Position numbers and translations under genes: made by a program
In this document: piece by piece, positions 23,939-32,782 of the stretch
Numbering within the stretch: the first letter of the stretch is position 1
How the letters are laid out: each line of letters begins with the position of its first letter
Assembly: GCF_009604375.1 (NCBI RefSeq)
Contig: NZ_WEGH01000002.1
Span: forward strand, 1,883,533 to 1,947,532
Direction of reading: 5' to 3'
DNA length: 64,000 bases
DNA from: Actinomadura macrotermitis
GTDB taxonomy: Bacteria; Actinomycetota; Actinomycetes; Streptosporangiales; Streptosporangiaceae
Notes under the pieces: generated by a model
The model's database searches: none
Told to the model about the DNA's origin: nothing
The model's input: the letters and a program-made list of their open reading frames with translations, nothing else

Positions 23939-24847
23939 TTGACGGAAGACGCGTCCAGCAGGATCTTCTCCCCGGAGATCATCAGCCCGAAGCGGGTCAT
24001 CGGGCACCGGACCTTTGACTTCTCGCGTCAGGTGGCGGTGATGGCCATCATCAACCGCACGCCGGACTCCTTTCACGACCGCGGCCGCACCTTCGCGCTG
24101 GACAAGGCCGTCGAGGCCGTGGAGAAGGCGATCGCGGACGAGGCCGACTGGCTGGACATCGGCGGTGTGCCGTTCGCGCCCGGTCCGGCGGTCTCCGAGG
24201 AGGAGGAGATCGACCGCGTCCTCCCGGTGGTGCGGGCGGCCCGGGAGCGCACCGATGCGGTGATCTCGGTCGAGACCTACAACCCCGCGGTGGCGCGTGC
24301 GGTCCTGGCGGGCGGCGCCGATGTGATCAACAACGTCACCGGCCTGCACGACCCGGGGCTGGCCGACGCGGTCGCCGAGGCCGGCGCGGGGCTCATCATC
24401 ACCCACAGCCTGGCCGCGCCCCGCACGCCGCACCCCCGGCCGGTGTACGAGGACGTCGCCGGGGAGGTGGCCGCGTTCCTGCGCGAGCGCGCCGAGCTGG
24501 CGCTCTCCCGGGGCGTCCCGGCCGAGCGGATCATCCTGGATCCCGGCCACGACCTCAACAAGAACACCTTCCATTCGCTGGAGCTGACCCGGCGCCTGTC
24601 GGAGATCGCGGAGATCGGCTATCCGCTGCTCGCCGCCGTCTCCAACAAGGACTTCATCGGCGAGTCGATCGACCGGGAGCAGCAGGAGCGCGTCGAGGGC
24701 ACGATCGCGACGGTGGCCGTCTGCATTCTTCAGGGCGCCCGTATCGTCCGGGTGCACGACGTGCGGGAAGTGGTGCCGGCGGTCCGGATGGTGGAGGCCA
24801 TCCTCGGCTGGCGCCCCCCGGCCTGGACCCGGCACAACATCGTCTGA
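23939..24847 (+). CDS. Dihydropteroate synthase-like protein (FolP2-type)
   Basis: A 302-aa TIM-barrel of the pterin-binding family. True DHPS signatures are altered: NVTPDSFSDGG is NRTPDSFHDRGRTF, and the GGESTRPG loop is GGVPFAPGP. The DPG and final RVHDV elements remain (ILDPGHDLNKNT, IVRVHDVREV). This pattern matches mycobacterial FolP2, which lacks DHPS activity. TTG 23939 is the start, supported by AGGGTAGG upstream. A small conserved gene follows. Confidence 0.82.
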   Translation: MTEDASSRIFSPEIISPKRVIGHRTFDFSRQVAVMAIINRTPDSFHDRGRTFALDKAVEAVEKAIADEADWLDIGGVPFAPGPAVSEEEEIDRVLPVVRAARERTDAVISVETYNPAVARAVLAGGADVINNVTGLHDPGLADAVAEAGAGLIITHSLAAPRTPHPRPVYEDVAGEVAAFLRERAELALSRGVPAERIILDPGHDLNKNTFHSLELTRRLSEIAEIGYPLLAAVSNKDFIGESIDREQQERVEGTIATVAVCILQGARIVRVHDVREVVPAVRMVEAILGWRPPAWTRHNIV

Positions 24848-24875
24848 TCCGCCGCGTGCGGGGTAGTGCTGTGGC

Positions 24876-25286
24876 ATGACCGACTCGGAACAGCCGGACG
24901 ACCTCACCATCGAAGCCGTGGGCGGGGTGAGCGAGGCACTGGAGACCATCGAGCGTGCGCGCGGGCATCTGTACGCGTTCCACCAGCTCACCGGGAAGGC
25001 CGACTTCGCCCTCGGGGACGCCGTGGAGCTGCTGGCCAGGGCGGGGCACGAGGAACTCGCCAAGGAGCTGGACGCCGAGCTCGTCGGCCGCAACGTCCTG
25101 CACGGCCGCTGGACCTTCCAGGTCATCGAGGAGTACGAGGACACCTATTACGAGCCGTTCCGCCGGCTTGAGCACAAGGTGCGGGAGGCGCTGGTGGGCG
25201 GGCGCCGCCACCTGCACGAGGCGCGCCTGAAGGAGCAGCGCCGCACGCCCGGGCGGCCCGGCCATGCGGCCACGCCGGACGAGTGA
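24876..25286 (+). CDS. Conserved hypothetical protein, 136 aa
   Basis: A soluble helical protein; core ERARGHLYAFHQLTGKADFALGDAVELLARAGHEELAKEL and GRWTFQVIEEYEDTYYEPFR. It lies 28 bases after the FolP2-like gene, probably in one transcript. No function is known to me. It ends 6 bases before the convergent RibD-like gene. Confidence 0.7.
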   Translation: MTDSEQPDDLTIEAVGGVSEALETIERARGHLYAFHQLTGKADFALGDAVELLARAGHEELAKELDAELVGRNVLHGRWTFQVIEEYEDTYYEPFRRLEHKVREALVGGRRHLHEARLKEQRRTPGRPGHAATPDE

Positions 25287-25292
25287 GCACGC

Positions 25293-25958
25293 TCAGCCCG
25301 CCGCGCCCTCGTCCTTGAGGTAGCGCAGGAACAGGTAGTCCCCGTCGGGGATCGCGTGCTGGAACCGCATCCGCTGCAGGTCGATGACGGGGCCGTCCAG
25401 GATGCGGGCGGCGTCGCCCGCGGTGATCACCGGGCTGAGCGTGAGGCACAGCTCGTGCAGCCAGCCGGCGGCGGCGACCTCGGCGAGCAGCGTCGGGCCG
25501 CCCTCGCAGAGCAGGCGCTGGTGGCCGCGCGCGGTGAGCTCGGACAGCGCGCGGCCGATGTCCGCCGACGCCGAACCGCAGATCAGCACGTCGGCCCGGT
25601 CCTCGGCCAGCCGCAGCCGGTCCGGCGGGGCGGCCTCGCAGGTGATGACGATCGGCCGCCGGTGCGCCTTGTCGAAGATCGGCCCGTCGAAGTCCAGGTC
25701 GAGGCTGCGCGACACGATGGCGAGCGGCGGCGCGTCCGCCGGGAACGCGTCGTACTCGCGGACCGTGGTCGCGCCCATGACGACCACGTCGGCGAGCATC
25801 CGCAGCCGCTGCATAAGCTCCCAGTCGGCGGGGTAGCCGATCGCGCTGGTGTTGCCCTTGTACTGGATGCCGCCGTCCAACGTCATGATCATGTTGGCGC
25901 GGAGCCACGGCGTGCGGTCGGGGTAGGCGTAGGCCTCGATCATCGCGTCCATGTCCAT
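25293..25958 (-). CDS. RibD C-terminal-type reductase
   Basis: A 221-aa protein of the RibD_C/dihydrofolate reductase-like fold: LRANMIMTLDGGIQYKGNTSAIG, VVMGATTVREY and LLCEGGPTLLAEVAAAGWLHELCLTLSPVI. Stand-alone members include riboflavin-pathway reductases and F420/NADPH reductases. ATG 25958 or 25952 could be the start. It is divergent from a glycosyltransferase. The deaminase half of RibD is absent, so a specific riboflavin role is unproven. Confidence 0.85.
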   Translation of the reverse strand: MDMDAMIEAYAYPDRTPWLRANMIMTLDGGIQYKGNTSAIGYPADWELMQRLRMLADVVVMGATTVREYDAFPADAPPLAIVSRSLDLDFDGPIFDKAHRRPIVITCEAAPPDRLRLAEDRADVLICGSASADIGRALSELTARGHQRLLCEGGPTLLAEVAAAGWLHELCLTLSPVITAGDAARILDGPVIDLQRMRFQHAIPDGDYLFLRYLKDEGAAG

Positions 25959-25992
25959 CCGTGCACTGTAGGGGACCGGCAGAAGGAGAGAC

Positions 25993-26766
25993 ATGCCGCT
26001 GATCTCGATCATCACCGCCGTGCGCGAGCCGGTGCCCGGCTATCTCGGGCAGGCCGCCGCGAGCGTCGCCGCGCAGCGCCTGCCGCCGGGCTGGGAGCTG
26101 GAATGGCTCGTGCAGGAGGACGGCGACGCGCCCTCGGCGCGTGAGCTGTGCCCGGGCGCCCGGTACGAGGCGAACGGCGCGCAGCTCGGGACCGGCACGA
26201 CCCGCAACTTCGCCCTGAGCCGGGCCCGCGGCGAGCTGGTCGCCGTCCTGGACTACGACGACGTCCTGCTGCCGGACGGCCTGGCCGCCCTCATCCCGGC
26301 CTTCGACGAGCACCCCGGCATCGGCTGGGCCATCGGCCAGGCGGACGACCTGATCGACGGCGAGCGGGCGCCCTACCCGCTGATGTACCCCTGCGGCCTG
26401 GTCCCCGCCGGGACGATCGGCGCCCTGTACGAGGAGACGGGCCTCTGCCAGGCGGCGTGCGCCGGCCTGGTCGCCCCCACCGGCCTGGTACGCGCGTTCG
26501 GCGGCTGGGGGGCGCTGCCCCGCGCCCAGGACGTCCTGCTGTTCATCGCCCTCAGCGAGGTCTTCGACGGCTACCAGGAGCCCGCGGTGACCTGGCTCTA
26601 CCGCAAGCACCCCGGCCAGAGCACGCACCCGGACAAGACCGACACCTGGCAGCGGCACCAGGACGCCCTGATCCGCCAGCGCCTGGACGCCGTCCGGGCG
26701 GGCTTCCTGACCTCGGCGAACGGCGACCGCCGCCGCCCGCTGGCTGCGGACGGCGGCGGTCGGTAG
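25993..26766 (+). CDS. Family 2 glycosyltransferase
   Basis: A 257-aa GT-A protein: MPLISIITAVREPVPGYLGQ, AQLGTGTTRNFALSRARGELVAVLDYDDVLLPDG (the metal-binding DxD region) and a later WLYRKHPGQSTH. No membrane segments, so it is cytosolic. The ribosome site AGAAGGAGAG is strong. Acceptor unknown. Confidence 0.85.
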   Translation: MPLISIITAVREPVPGYLGQAAASVAAQRLPPGWELEWLVQEDGDAPSARELCPGARYEANGAQLGTGTTRNFALSRARGELVAVLDYDDVLLPDGLAALIPAFDEHPGIGWAIGQADDLIDGERAPYPLMYPCGLVPAGTIGALYEETGLCQAACAGLVAPTGLVRAFGGWGALPRAQDVLLFIALSEVFDGYQEPAVTWLYRKHPGQSTHPDKTDTWQRHQDALIRQRLDAVRAGFLTSANGDRRRPLAADGGGR

Positions 26767-26776
26767 AGCCGGTCGC

Positions 26777-28666
26777 CTAGTGGCGGGCGGTCAGGCGGAG
26801 CTTGACCTTCTTGGGCGCCTTCGGCAGGGCGTGCTTCTTCTTGGCCGCGGGGGCCAGCAGCCTCTGCAGCGCCGGGGACAGCGTCGTGCCCGGCTTGGCC
26901 TGCATCGACTTGACGTTGGACGGGTTGGTGCCGCCGGCCAGCGACAGCACCCCGTCCAGGGTCAGCGAGTTCTTCGCCGAGCCCGACGGCAGGCCCATCA
27001 GCTGGTCGACGACGCCGTTGAGGATGCCGCCCGGGCCGCAGCCCTTGGCGGCCGGCACGGCGACCGGGGCCTTGATCGACACCGCGGCGGTGGTCCAGCC
27101 GAGCACCTGGTCGTTGGCGAACGCGCCCGACACCGGGTCCGGTTCGAGCGCGGCGTTCACCGGGCCGATGACGCAGCTGGGACCGAGCAGGGTGTTGTTC
27201 AGCTTCAGGTTCAGCGACAGCCGCGCGCCGAGGCCGCCGCTGCTGTTGAAGTAGGCGGTCGGCGGAGCCGCGAGCGACTGCGTCACGGTGAGCCGGTTGA
27301 CCGCCCACATCGCCGCGGGCGACTTGCCGAGGATCGGGCCGACCAGCGGCAGCCGGCCGACGAGGCCGCCGGGGACCTCCAGCTCCTTGGCCTCCAGCTG
27401 GGCGCCGACGACCGGCTTCACCAGCGGGATGTTCTCGATGTCGGTCAGGTCGTTGATCCCGCCGGTGACCCGGATCGCGCCGCGCGGCAGCTTCTGCACG
27501 AAGTCGCCGATCCGCATCTCGCCGCCGGTCACGATCTGCGTCTGGCAGATCATGCCGACCGTGCAGCGGGCCGAGTAGGCCGGGGCCGCCTGCGGGAAGG
27601 TGCCCGTGGTCAGCGGCGGGGTCGCGGCGTGGTACGGGCCGCTCGGCGGGGAGGCGGGGTCGAAGGACCCGATCCGGCCGCGGCCGGGCGCCGAGTACCA
27701 GATCTTGCCGCCGGGGCCGAACGCCAGCGCGCGCGGCGCGGACAGCGTCGCCGGCAGCGGGTACTCGGTGATGGTGCCGGAGGCGTCGATCACGCCGATG
27801 TTGCTGGCGGCGGACTCGGCGAACCAGATCCGCCCGTCCGGGCCGGCCAGCAGCCCGGTCGGCCTGGAGTCGGCGACCGACGGCGTGTAATCGGTCATCG
27901 CGCCGGTGGCCGGGTCGATCGAGGTGATCCGGTTGATGCCGGGCTTGGTGAACCAGATCCTGCCGTCGGCGCCGGTGACGATGTCGGCCGAGATCGGGGA
28001 GCCCGCCACCGCGTCCGGCGCCGGGAACCTCCTGACCTCGCCGGTGGCCGGGTCGAGCCGGCCGGCGCCGCCGGTCTGCTCGGCGTACCAGACCGCGCCG
28101 TCCTTGCCGAGCGTCACCGCGCTGGGGGAGCCGCCCGCCGCGTACAGGGTGACGTTGCCGGAGGCGTCGATCTTCCCGAGCACACCGGAGTCCAGGCCGG
28201 AGAACCACATCGTGCCGTTCGCGCCGGGCGCGATCGAGTTGACCATGCTGAAGGGGAAGCTCAGCGGGCCGGAGGTCGGCAGCTCGAACAGCGTGGAGGC
28301 GCCGGTGGCCGGGTCCACGCGCCCGAGGCGGGGGGCGGTCGTGGAGGTGTCGGTGTACCAGATGGAGCCGTCGGTCCCGTTGGCCATCGCGGCGGGGACG
28401 CCCTTGAGGTTCCGCGAGTTGCGGGGGACCTGGTACTCCTTCACCTTCCCCGAGGCGGTGATCTGGCCGATGCCTCCCGAGGTCTCGGTGAACCAGACGC
28501 TCCCGCCGGGCCCGCCGGCCAGGCCGGTCGGCGCGACGTCGGCGATCGGGAGGGAGTACTCGGTCGCGGTCCCGGCGTGTGCGGCGCCGGCCGTGACGGC
28601 CAGGAACGAGGTGGTGCCCAGGACCGCGGTCAGTGCCACGGCCCCCGCGCGCGTCCTTCGACGCAT
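26777..28666 (-). CDS. Secreted Vgb-like beta-propeller protein
   Basis: A 629-aa exported protein. The signal peptide (about 1-31) ends at AAHAG. Residues about 32-330 contain six or seven blades of the streptogramin-lyase type, each with GPGGxVWFTE or GADGRIWFTK and a following RxDPATG. The C-terminal 290 residues are a separate region of unknown fold with Cys pairs and a basic tail (KKKHALPKAPKKVKLRLTARH). The propeller resembles virginiamycin B lyase, but secretion and the extra domain argue against simple antibiotic lysis. Confidence 0.82.
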   Translation of the reverse strand: MRRRTRAGAVALTAVLGTTSFLAVTAGAAHAGTATEYSLPIADVAPTGLAGGPGGSVWFTETSGGIGQITASGKVKEYQVPRNSRNLKGVPAAMANGTDGSIWYTDTSTTAPRLGRVDPATGASTLFELPTSGPLSFPFSMVNSIAPGANGTMWFSGLDSGVLGKIDASGNVTLYAAGGSPSAVTLGKDGAVWYAEQTGGAGRLDPATGEVRRFPAPDAVAGSPISADIVTGADGRIWFTKPGINRITSIDPATGAMTDYTPSVADSRPTGLLAGPDGRIWFAESAASNIGVIDASGTITEYPLPATLSAPRALAFGPGGKIWYSAPGRGRIGSFDPASPPSGPYHAATPPLTTGTFPQAAPAYSARCTVGMICQTQIVTGGEMRIGDFVQKLPRGAIRVTGGINDLTDIENIPLVKPVVGAQLEAKELEVPGGLVGRLPLVGPILGKSPAAMWAVNRLTVTQSLAAPPTAYFNSSGGLGARLSLNLKLNNTLLGPSCVIGPVNAALEPDPVSGAFANDQVLGWTTAAVSIKAPVAVPAAKGCGPGGILNGVVDQLMGLPSGSAKNSLTLDGVLSLAGGTNPSNVKSMQAKPGTTLSPALQRLLAPAAKKKHALPKAPKKVKLRLTARH

Positions 28667-28878
28667 GCTTCGCCTCCTTGGTCGGACCCCGGTCGAACAC
28701 GCGGAAGGAAAGCGGGCGGGGGCGGGGTCCGGGCGTAAAACGAATTTGTGAGGGTCATAAAAACTCGTCAGTAACCACTGATACAACAAGATCGTTTATC
28801 TGTGGCCGGATCCGGCCACCCTGCCAACCACCCCGCTGAGCTGCACGTCTGCGCGCGAGTGATCGAGGACACAGCGAA

Positions 28879-28910
28879 ACGGCCCCGCGTCCGGTGGGAC
28901 ACGGGGCCGT
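28879..28910 (-). terminator. Hairpin after the lipoprotein gene
   Basis: Arms ACGGCCCCG (28879-28887) and CGGGGCCGT (28902-28910) lie 30 bases beyond the lipoprotein stop. Confidence 0.7.
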
Positions 28911-28939
28911 GCGGCACGGTGAGGGGCGGTTCCTGCGGC

Positions 28940-29356
28940 TCAGCTCTTGCGGGTCAGCTTGTCCACGGTGCCGCCCGCCCAGGTGACCGTGAGCGCGGAA
29001 CCGCGGACGACGGCCTTGCCCGAGGTCCGCGCGGTGGAGTTGTCGGCGCACGTCAGCGTGATCGCGTTGTGCGCGTCGACCGTGCCGGTGCAGAAGTTCG
29101 GCGTGCTGAGCGCCGCCGCGCCGCGGTAGAAGGACAGCTTGACCGTGCCGGACGTCCACATGCCGTCCAGCTTGGACGGCGCGGCGCGGCCGGGCGTGAC
29201 GCCGTTCGTCGTGACGGGCGCGGTCGGGACGCCCGCACTCGCGGCCGGGGCGGGGGCGCCGCTCTTGCCGCCGCTGCCACCGCCGTCGTCGTTCCCGCCG
29301 CCGCAGCCGGTGGCCAGGACCAGGATCAGTGCCGTCGCGGCGATCGGTCGGAGCAT
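28940..29356 (-). CDS. Small lipoprotein
   Basis: A 138-aa protein with a lipobox LATGC (Cys about 18), a Gly/Ser/Ala linker, then a domain of about 75 residues (LDGMWTSGTVKLSFYRGAAALSTPNFCTGTV...TLTWAGG-like) that looks like a small beta-barrel. Function unknown; it should sit on the outer face of the membrane. Confidence 0.78.
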   Translation of the reverse strand: MLRPIAATALILVLATGCGGGNDDGGGSGGKSGAPAPAASAGVPTAPVTTNGVTPGRAAPSKLDGMWTSGTVKLSFYRGAAALSTPNFCTGTVDAHNAITLTCADNSTARTSGKAVVRGSALTVTWAGGTVDKLTRKS

Positions 29357-29446
29357 GGGCGGCCTCCTCGGCAGGGGGATGGGGAGCGCACAGACTAGCG
29401 GCGCCGTTGCGGCGGCGCTCCGGGAGGGACGCGCCTCTCCCGGGCG

Positions 29447-30157
29447 TCAGGCCGTCCAGACGCGCAGGGCTCCGAGGGGCCGGCAGCCGGCCTGCTCGGC
29501 GGCTGCGAGGTCGGTGCCGCTCTCGTAGCCGACGATCGGCCGGCCCGGCGCGAGGCGGCCGGCCGCGTGAAGGGCGCCGGCCCACAGGCTCTCGGCCGGC
29601 AGTCCGGTGCCGAAGAGGTTGGAGATCCCGACGACGCCGTCGGCGCTGTAGGCGATGACGCCCGCGACGAGCCGGCCGTCCCTGTGACCGGCCAGGACGG
29701 CGCACCGGGCGTCGGCGAGCAGTTCGGGCCGGAACAGCGGGCCGCGGCCGCGGCCGCCCGGGGCCCACGCGCTCTCCCAGCGGTCCAGCCCGCCGGCGTC
29801 GGTCACGCGATCCCACCGCAGATCAGAGGACAGGGGAGGGAGCGCCGGGGTGGTGTGGGCGATCCACTCGGCTTCGAAGAGGACGCTCAGGCCGTACGGA
29901 CCCAGGTCGAGCCGGGCGAAGCTGTCCTTGACGGCCGCCGGCCGGTGTCCCGCTGCCACCTCCGATGCCGAAACGTCCGGGGTCAGGGTGATGGCCTGGG
30001 GATACAGCTCCAGATCATGATGCGGGTTCCACCACAGCCGGGCGGTGAGAACGCCCGGGAAGCCGTGTGAACGGCAGACCGCCGCGCACCATGAGGCATT
30101 GTTCCGAATGGCCGCGCCGAGCAGATCGTGGTGGTTCACATCATGATCAAAGCGCAT
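29447..30157 (-). CDS. Hypothetical GNAT-like acetyltransferase
   Basis: A 236-aa soluble protein. The C-terminal half (ARCAVLAGHRDGRLVAGVIAYSADGVVGISNLFG ... PIVGYESGTDLAAAEQAGCRPLGALRVW) has the strand-helix pattern of a GNAT domain, ending like the acetyl-CoA-binding fold. The N-terminal half is unrecognised. ATG 30157 begins MRFDHDVNHHDLLGA. Confidence 0.6.
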   Translation of the reverse strand: MRFDHDVNHHDLLGAAIRNNASWCAAVCRSHGFPGVLTARLWWNPHHDLELYPQAITLTPDVSASEVAAGHRPAAVKDSFARLDLGPYGLSVLFEAEWIAHTTPALPPLSSDLRWDRVTDAGGLDRWESAWAPGGRGRGPLFRPELLADARCAVLAGHRDGRLVAGVIAYSADGVVGISNLFGTGLPAESLWAGALHAAGRLAPGRPIVGYESGTDLAAAEQAGCRPLGALRVWTA

Positions 30158-30315
30158 CGGCCGCCGGGCCGTCAGCGTGGCGCCCGCCCTGGCCGGCGGC
30201 CGGTGATCGGTTCGCTGCGCCAGGGGAATGCGACTGTTTTCGTCGGTTCGCACTCGGCCGCGATGCCCATCCGGTAAGGATGGCCGTCCGGGTGACGGCC
30301 GCCTGCACGCGCGGC

Positions 30316-30351
30316 GGCCCGCTGGACCCTCGGCAGCTGGTCCAGCGGGCC
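30316..30351 (-). terminator. Terminator hairpin downstream of the EamA gene
   Basis: Perfect 13-bp arms (30316-30328 and 30339-30351) with a 10-base loop, about 107 bases past the transporter stop. The rest of the 30158-30457 gap shows nothing else. Confidence 0.65.
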
Positions 30352-30457
30352 TCTCCACCCCGGAGCCTGTGGGTGTGAGCCACAGATGTGCGATCTTTAC
30401 GGAAGAGGTCAATCTGGTCAATCTCGCAGTGGAGTTCCGGCCACATGCGGACTTCGT

Positions 30458-31372
30458 TCAGGAGGCGTCGAGCGGCTTTTCAGGCGCGCGGCGGGCGCGG
30501 GTCTGGCCGGCGACCAGGGCGCCGAGGGCGACGGCGAGGCCGAGCGACTGCCAGCCGGTGAGGACCTGGCCGAGGAAGACCAGCCCGCCGACGGTGGCGA
30601 CCAGCGGGTTGACCAGGCCGAGCAGGGAGACCGAGGTCGGCGCGAGGCGCTGGATGCCGCGGAACCACAGGGCGTAGGTGACGGCCGTGCCGACGACGCC
30701 GAGGTAGAGGAAGCCGAGCAGGTTGCGGCCGGTCAGCGTGGCGGGCAGGCCCTCGGTGGCGAGGGTGAGCGGCGCGATCATCAGGCCGCCGAGGGTGAGC
30801 TGCCAGCCGGTGACGGCGAGCAGCGGGACGCCCTCGGGCCGGCCCCACTTCTTGGTGAGCACGACCGCCAGGCCCATCAGCGAGGTCGCGGTGAGCATGG
30901 CGGCGATGCCGAGCGGGTCCAGGCGGGCCTGCGCCGTCAGCGTCAGCAGGGCGACGCCGCCGGTGCCGACGAGCGCGGCGGCGAGCAGCCGGGCGGTGGG
31001 CTTCAGCCGCAGGATCAGCAGCGAGAACAGGGCGACGACCAGGGGCTGGACGGAGCCGATCGTGGCCGCGACGCCGCCCGGCAGCCGGTAGGCCGCGAAG
31101 AACAGCAGCGGGAAGAACGCGCCGAAGTTCAGCAGGCCGAGCACCGCCGACCGCCACCACCAGGCGCCGGCGGGCAGGCGGCGGGTGGCCGCGAGCAGGA
31201 TCAGACCGGCCGGCAGGGCGCGCAGGGTGGCGGCGAGCAGGGGGCGGTCGGGCGGCAGCAGGGTGGCCGTGACGACGTAGGTGGTGCCCCAGGCGGCGGG
31301 GGCCAGGGCGGTGAGGGCCAGGTCGGGGGCGGTGCGCAGGGCGGGGACGCGGGGGGCGGCGATGACGGCCAT
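30458..31372 (-). CDS. EamA-family (DMT superfamily) transporter
   Basis: A 304-aa protein with ten predicted membrane helices in two EamA repeats; helix ends such as SVQPLVVALFSLLIL and GLVNPLVATVGGLVFLGQ are typical. Probably an exporter of metabolites or a drug. It is divergent from a MarR gene, with a perfect palindrome at 31395-31408, so it is the likely MarR target. Confidence 0.9.
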   Translation of the reverse strand: MAVIAAPRVPALRTAPDLALTALAPAAWGTTYVVTATLLPPDRPLLAATLRALPAGLILLAATRRLPAGAWWWRSAVLGLLNFGAFFPLLFFAAYRLPGGVAATIGSVQPLVVALFSLLILRLKPTARLLAAALVGTGGVALLTLTAQARLDPLGIAAMLTATSLMGLAVVLTKKWGRPEGVPLLAVTGWQLTLGGLMIAPLTLATEGLPATLTGRNLLGFLYLGVVGTAVTYALWFRGIQRLAPTSVSLLGLVNPLVATVGGLVFLGQVLTGWQSLGLAVALGALVAGQTRARRAPEKPLDAS

Positions 31373-31394
31373 GTCGATCTCTCTTCATTGATAA

Positions 31395-31470
31395 TCTCAA
31401 CGTTGAGATAACACCACGCCGGAAGCTTCAACGTCAAGTAGTTTAACGTTGAGACTTCCAACGTCGAGAG
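31395..31470. promoter_or_regulatory. MarR operator array between eamA and marR
   Basis: TCTCAACGTTGAGA (31395-31408) is a perfect 14-base palindrome. Three diverged copies of the CAACGT(T/C)GAG core follow before the MarR start (around 31427, 31443 and 31458). The sites cover both promoters. Confidence 0.75.
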
Positions 31471-31477
31471 GAAACCG

Positions 31478-31978
31478 ATGGCCGACGCGGTGGACCTGAT
31501 CATCGAGCAGTGGCGGCGCGAGCGCCCCGGGACCGACAGCTGGCCGATGGGCGTCGTCGGGCGGATCAACCGCCTGTCCCGCCTGCTGGACCGGGAGCTG
31601 AAGGACTTCTTCGCCCGCTACGGGCTGGAGTTCTGGGAGGCCGACGTGCTCTACACGCTGCGCCGCTCCGGCCCCCCCTACGCGCTGACGGCGGGCGCCC
31701 TGAACCGGTCGTCGATGGTGACCTCCGGCGCCATCACCAACCGGATCGACCGGCTCGCCGCCAAGGGCCTGGTCGAGCGCGTCGCCGACGACAAGGACCG
31801 GCGGACGGTCCTGGTCCGGCTCACCGAGCAGGGCCACGCCAAGGTCGAGGAGACGATCGACGCGCACGTGGCGAACGAGGCGCGCATCCTCGGGGCGCTG
31901 GGCCCCGGGGCCCGGGACGAGCTGACGGGCGCGCTGCGCGTCCTGCTGGAGGCGCTCGACGACACCTCGCTCAGCTGA
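31478..31978 (+). CDS. MarR-family transcriptional regulator
   Basis: A 166-aa winged-helix protein: LTAGALNRSSMVTSGAITNRIDRLAAKGLVERVADDKDRRTVLVRLTEQG is the classical MarR wHTH and wing. Divergent from the EamA transporter; the multiple palindromes indicate repression of both. Confidence 0.93.
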   Translation: MADAVDLIIEQWRRERPGTDSWPMGVVGRINRLSRLLDRELKDFFARYGLEFWEADVLYTLRRSGPPYALTAGALNRSSMVTSGAITNRIDRLAAKGLVERVADDKDRRTVLVRLTEQGHAKVEETIDAHVANEARILGALGPGARDELTGALRVLLEALDDTSLS

Positions 31979-32022
31979 GCCGGGGGTACCGCCCCGGTCC
32001 GCCGCCCGGTAGACACGACGGC

Positions 32023-32760
32023 GTGCAGGTGACTTTCGCGAGCGAGGCGACGCCCGGGCGGGCGAACGAGGACCACGTGGTGGCCGGCCCCGGCTGGGTC
32101 GTGGTGCTGGACGGCGCGACCGCGCGGCCCGGCGTGGCGACCGGCTGCGCGCACGACCCCGGCTGGCTGGTGCGCCGCCTCGGCGGCGCCCTCGCCGCGC
32201 GCCTCGCCCTCGGCGGCGGCGAGCCCCTCGCCGACCTGCTCGCCGGCGCCATCGAGGCCGTCCGCGGGGCGCACGGCGGCGCCTGCGACCTGGGCAACCC
32301 CGACGGCCCCTCGGCGGCCGTGGCGATGCTGCGCCACGACGGCGGCACCGCCGACTGGCTCGTGCTGGCCGACTCCCCGGTGCTGATCGACACCGGCGAG
32401 CTGCGGGTGATCAAGGACGACCGCGTCGACCGCCTGCCGAGCTACACCGACGAGGCGGTGCGCGCCGCGCGCAACAGCCCCGGCGGGTTCTGGGTCGCCG
32501 CGGCCCGGCCCGAGGCCGCCCACCAGGCGCTCACCGGCCGGGCCGCCGGGGTGCGGCGCGCGGCGGTGCTGACCGACGGCGCGTCCCGCCTCGTCGACCG
32601 CTTCGGCCTCGCGGACTGGAACGGCCTGCTGGACCTGCTGGACGGCGCGGGCCCGCGCGAGCTCATCCGGCGCACCCGCTTGGCCGAGGCCGCCGACGAC
32701 GGCGCCGGCCGGCGCGGCAAACGGTACGACGACGCCACCGCCGTCATGATCCGCTTCTAG
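32023..32760 (+). CDS. PP2C-like serine/threonine phosphatase domain protein
   Basis: A 245-aa protein with PP2C-fold landmarks: VVVLDGATA (metal Asp), GPSAAVAMLRHDGGTADWLVLADSPVLI, AVLTDGASRLVDRFG and the final YDDATAVMIRF. Some metal ligands of canonical PP2C differ, so catalysis is not certain. GTG 32023 is chosen for the family-like N-terminus VTFASEATPGRANEDHV. Confidence 0.75.
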   Translation: MQVTFASEATPGRANEDHVVAGPGWVVVLDGATARPGVATGCAHDPGWLVRRLGGALAARLALGGGEPLADLLAGAIEAVRGAHGGACDLGNPDGPSAAVAMLRHDGGTADWLVLADSPVLIDTGELRVIKDDRVDRLPSYTDEAVRAARNSPGGFWVAAARPEAAHQALTGRAAGVRRAAVLTDGASRLVDRFGLADWNGLLDLLDGAGPRELIRRTRLAEAADDGAGRRGKRYDDATAVMIRF

Positions 32761-32782
32761 CCGCGGGCCCTGACCACGGGCC

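Noticed and set aside
26780..28738. A 652-codon plus-strand frame opposite the propeller gene
   Set aside because: Composition is the typical Arg/Gly/Ala shadow of GC-rich coding; the minus strand has a signal peptide and propeller repeats.
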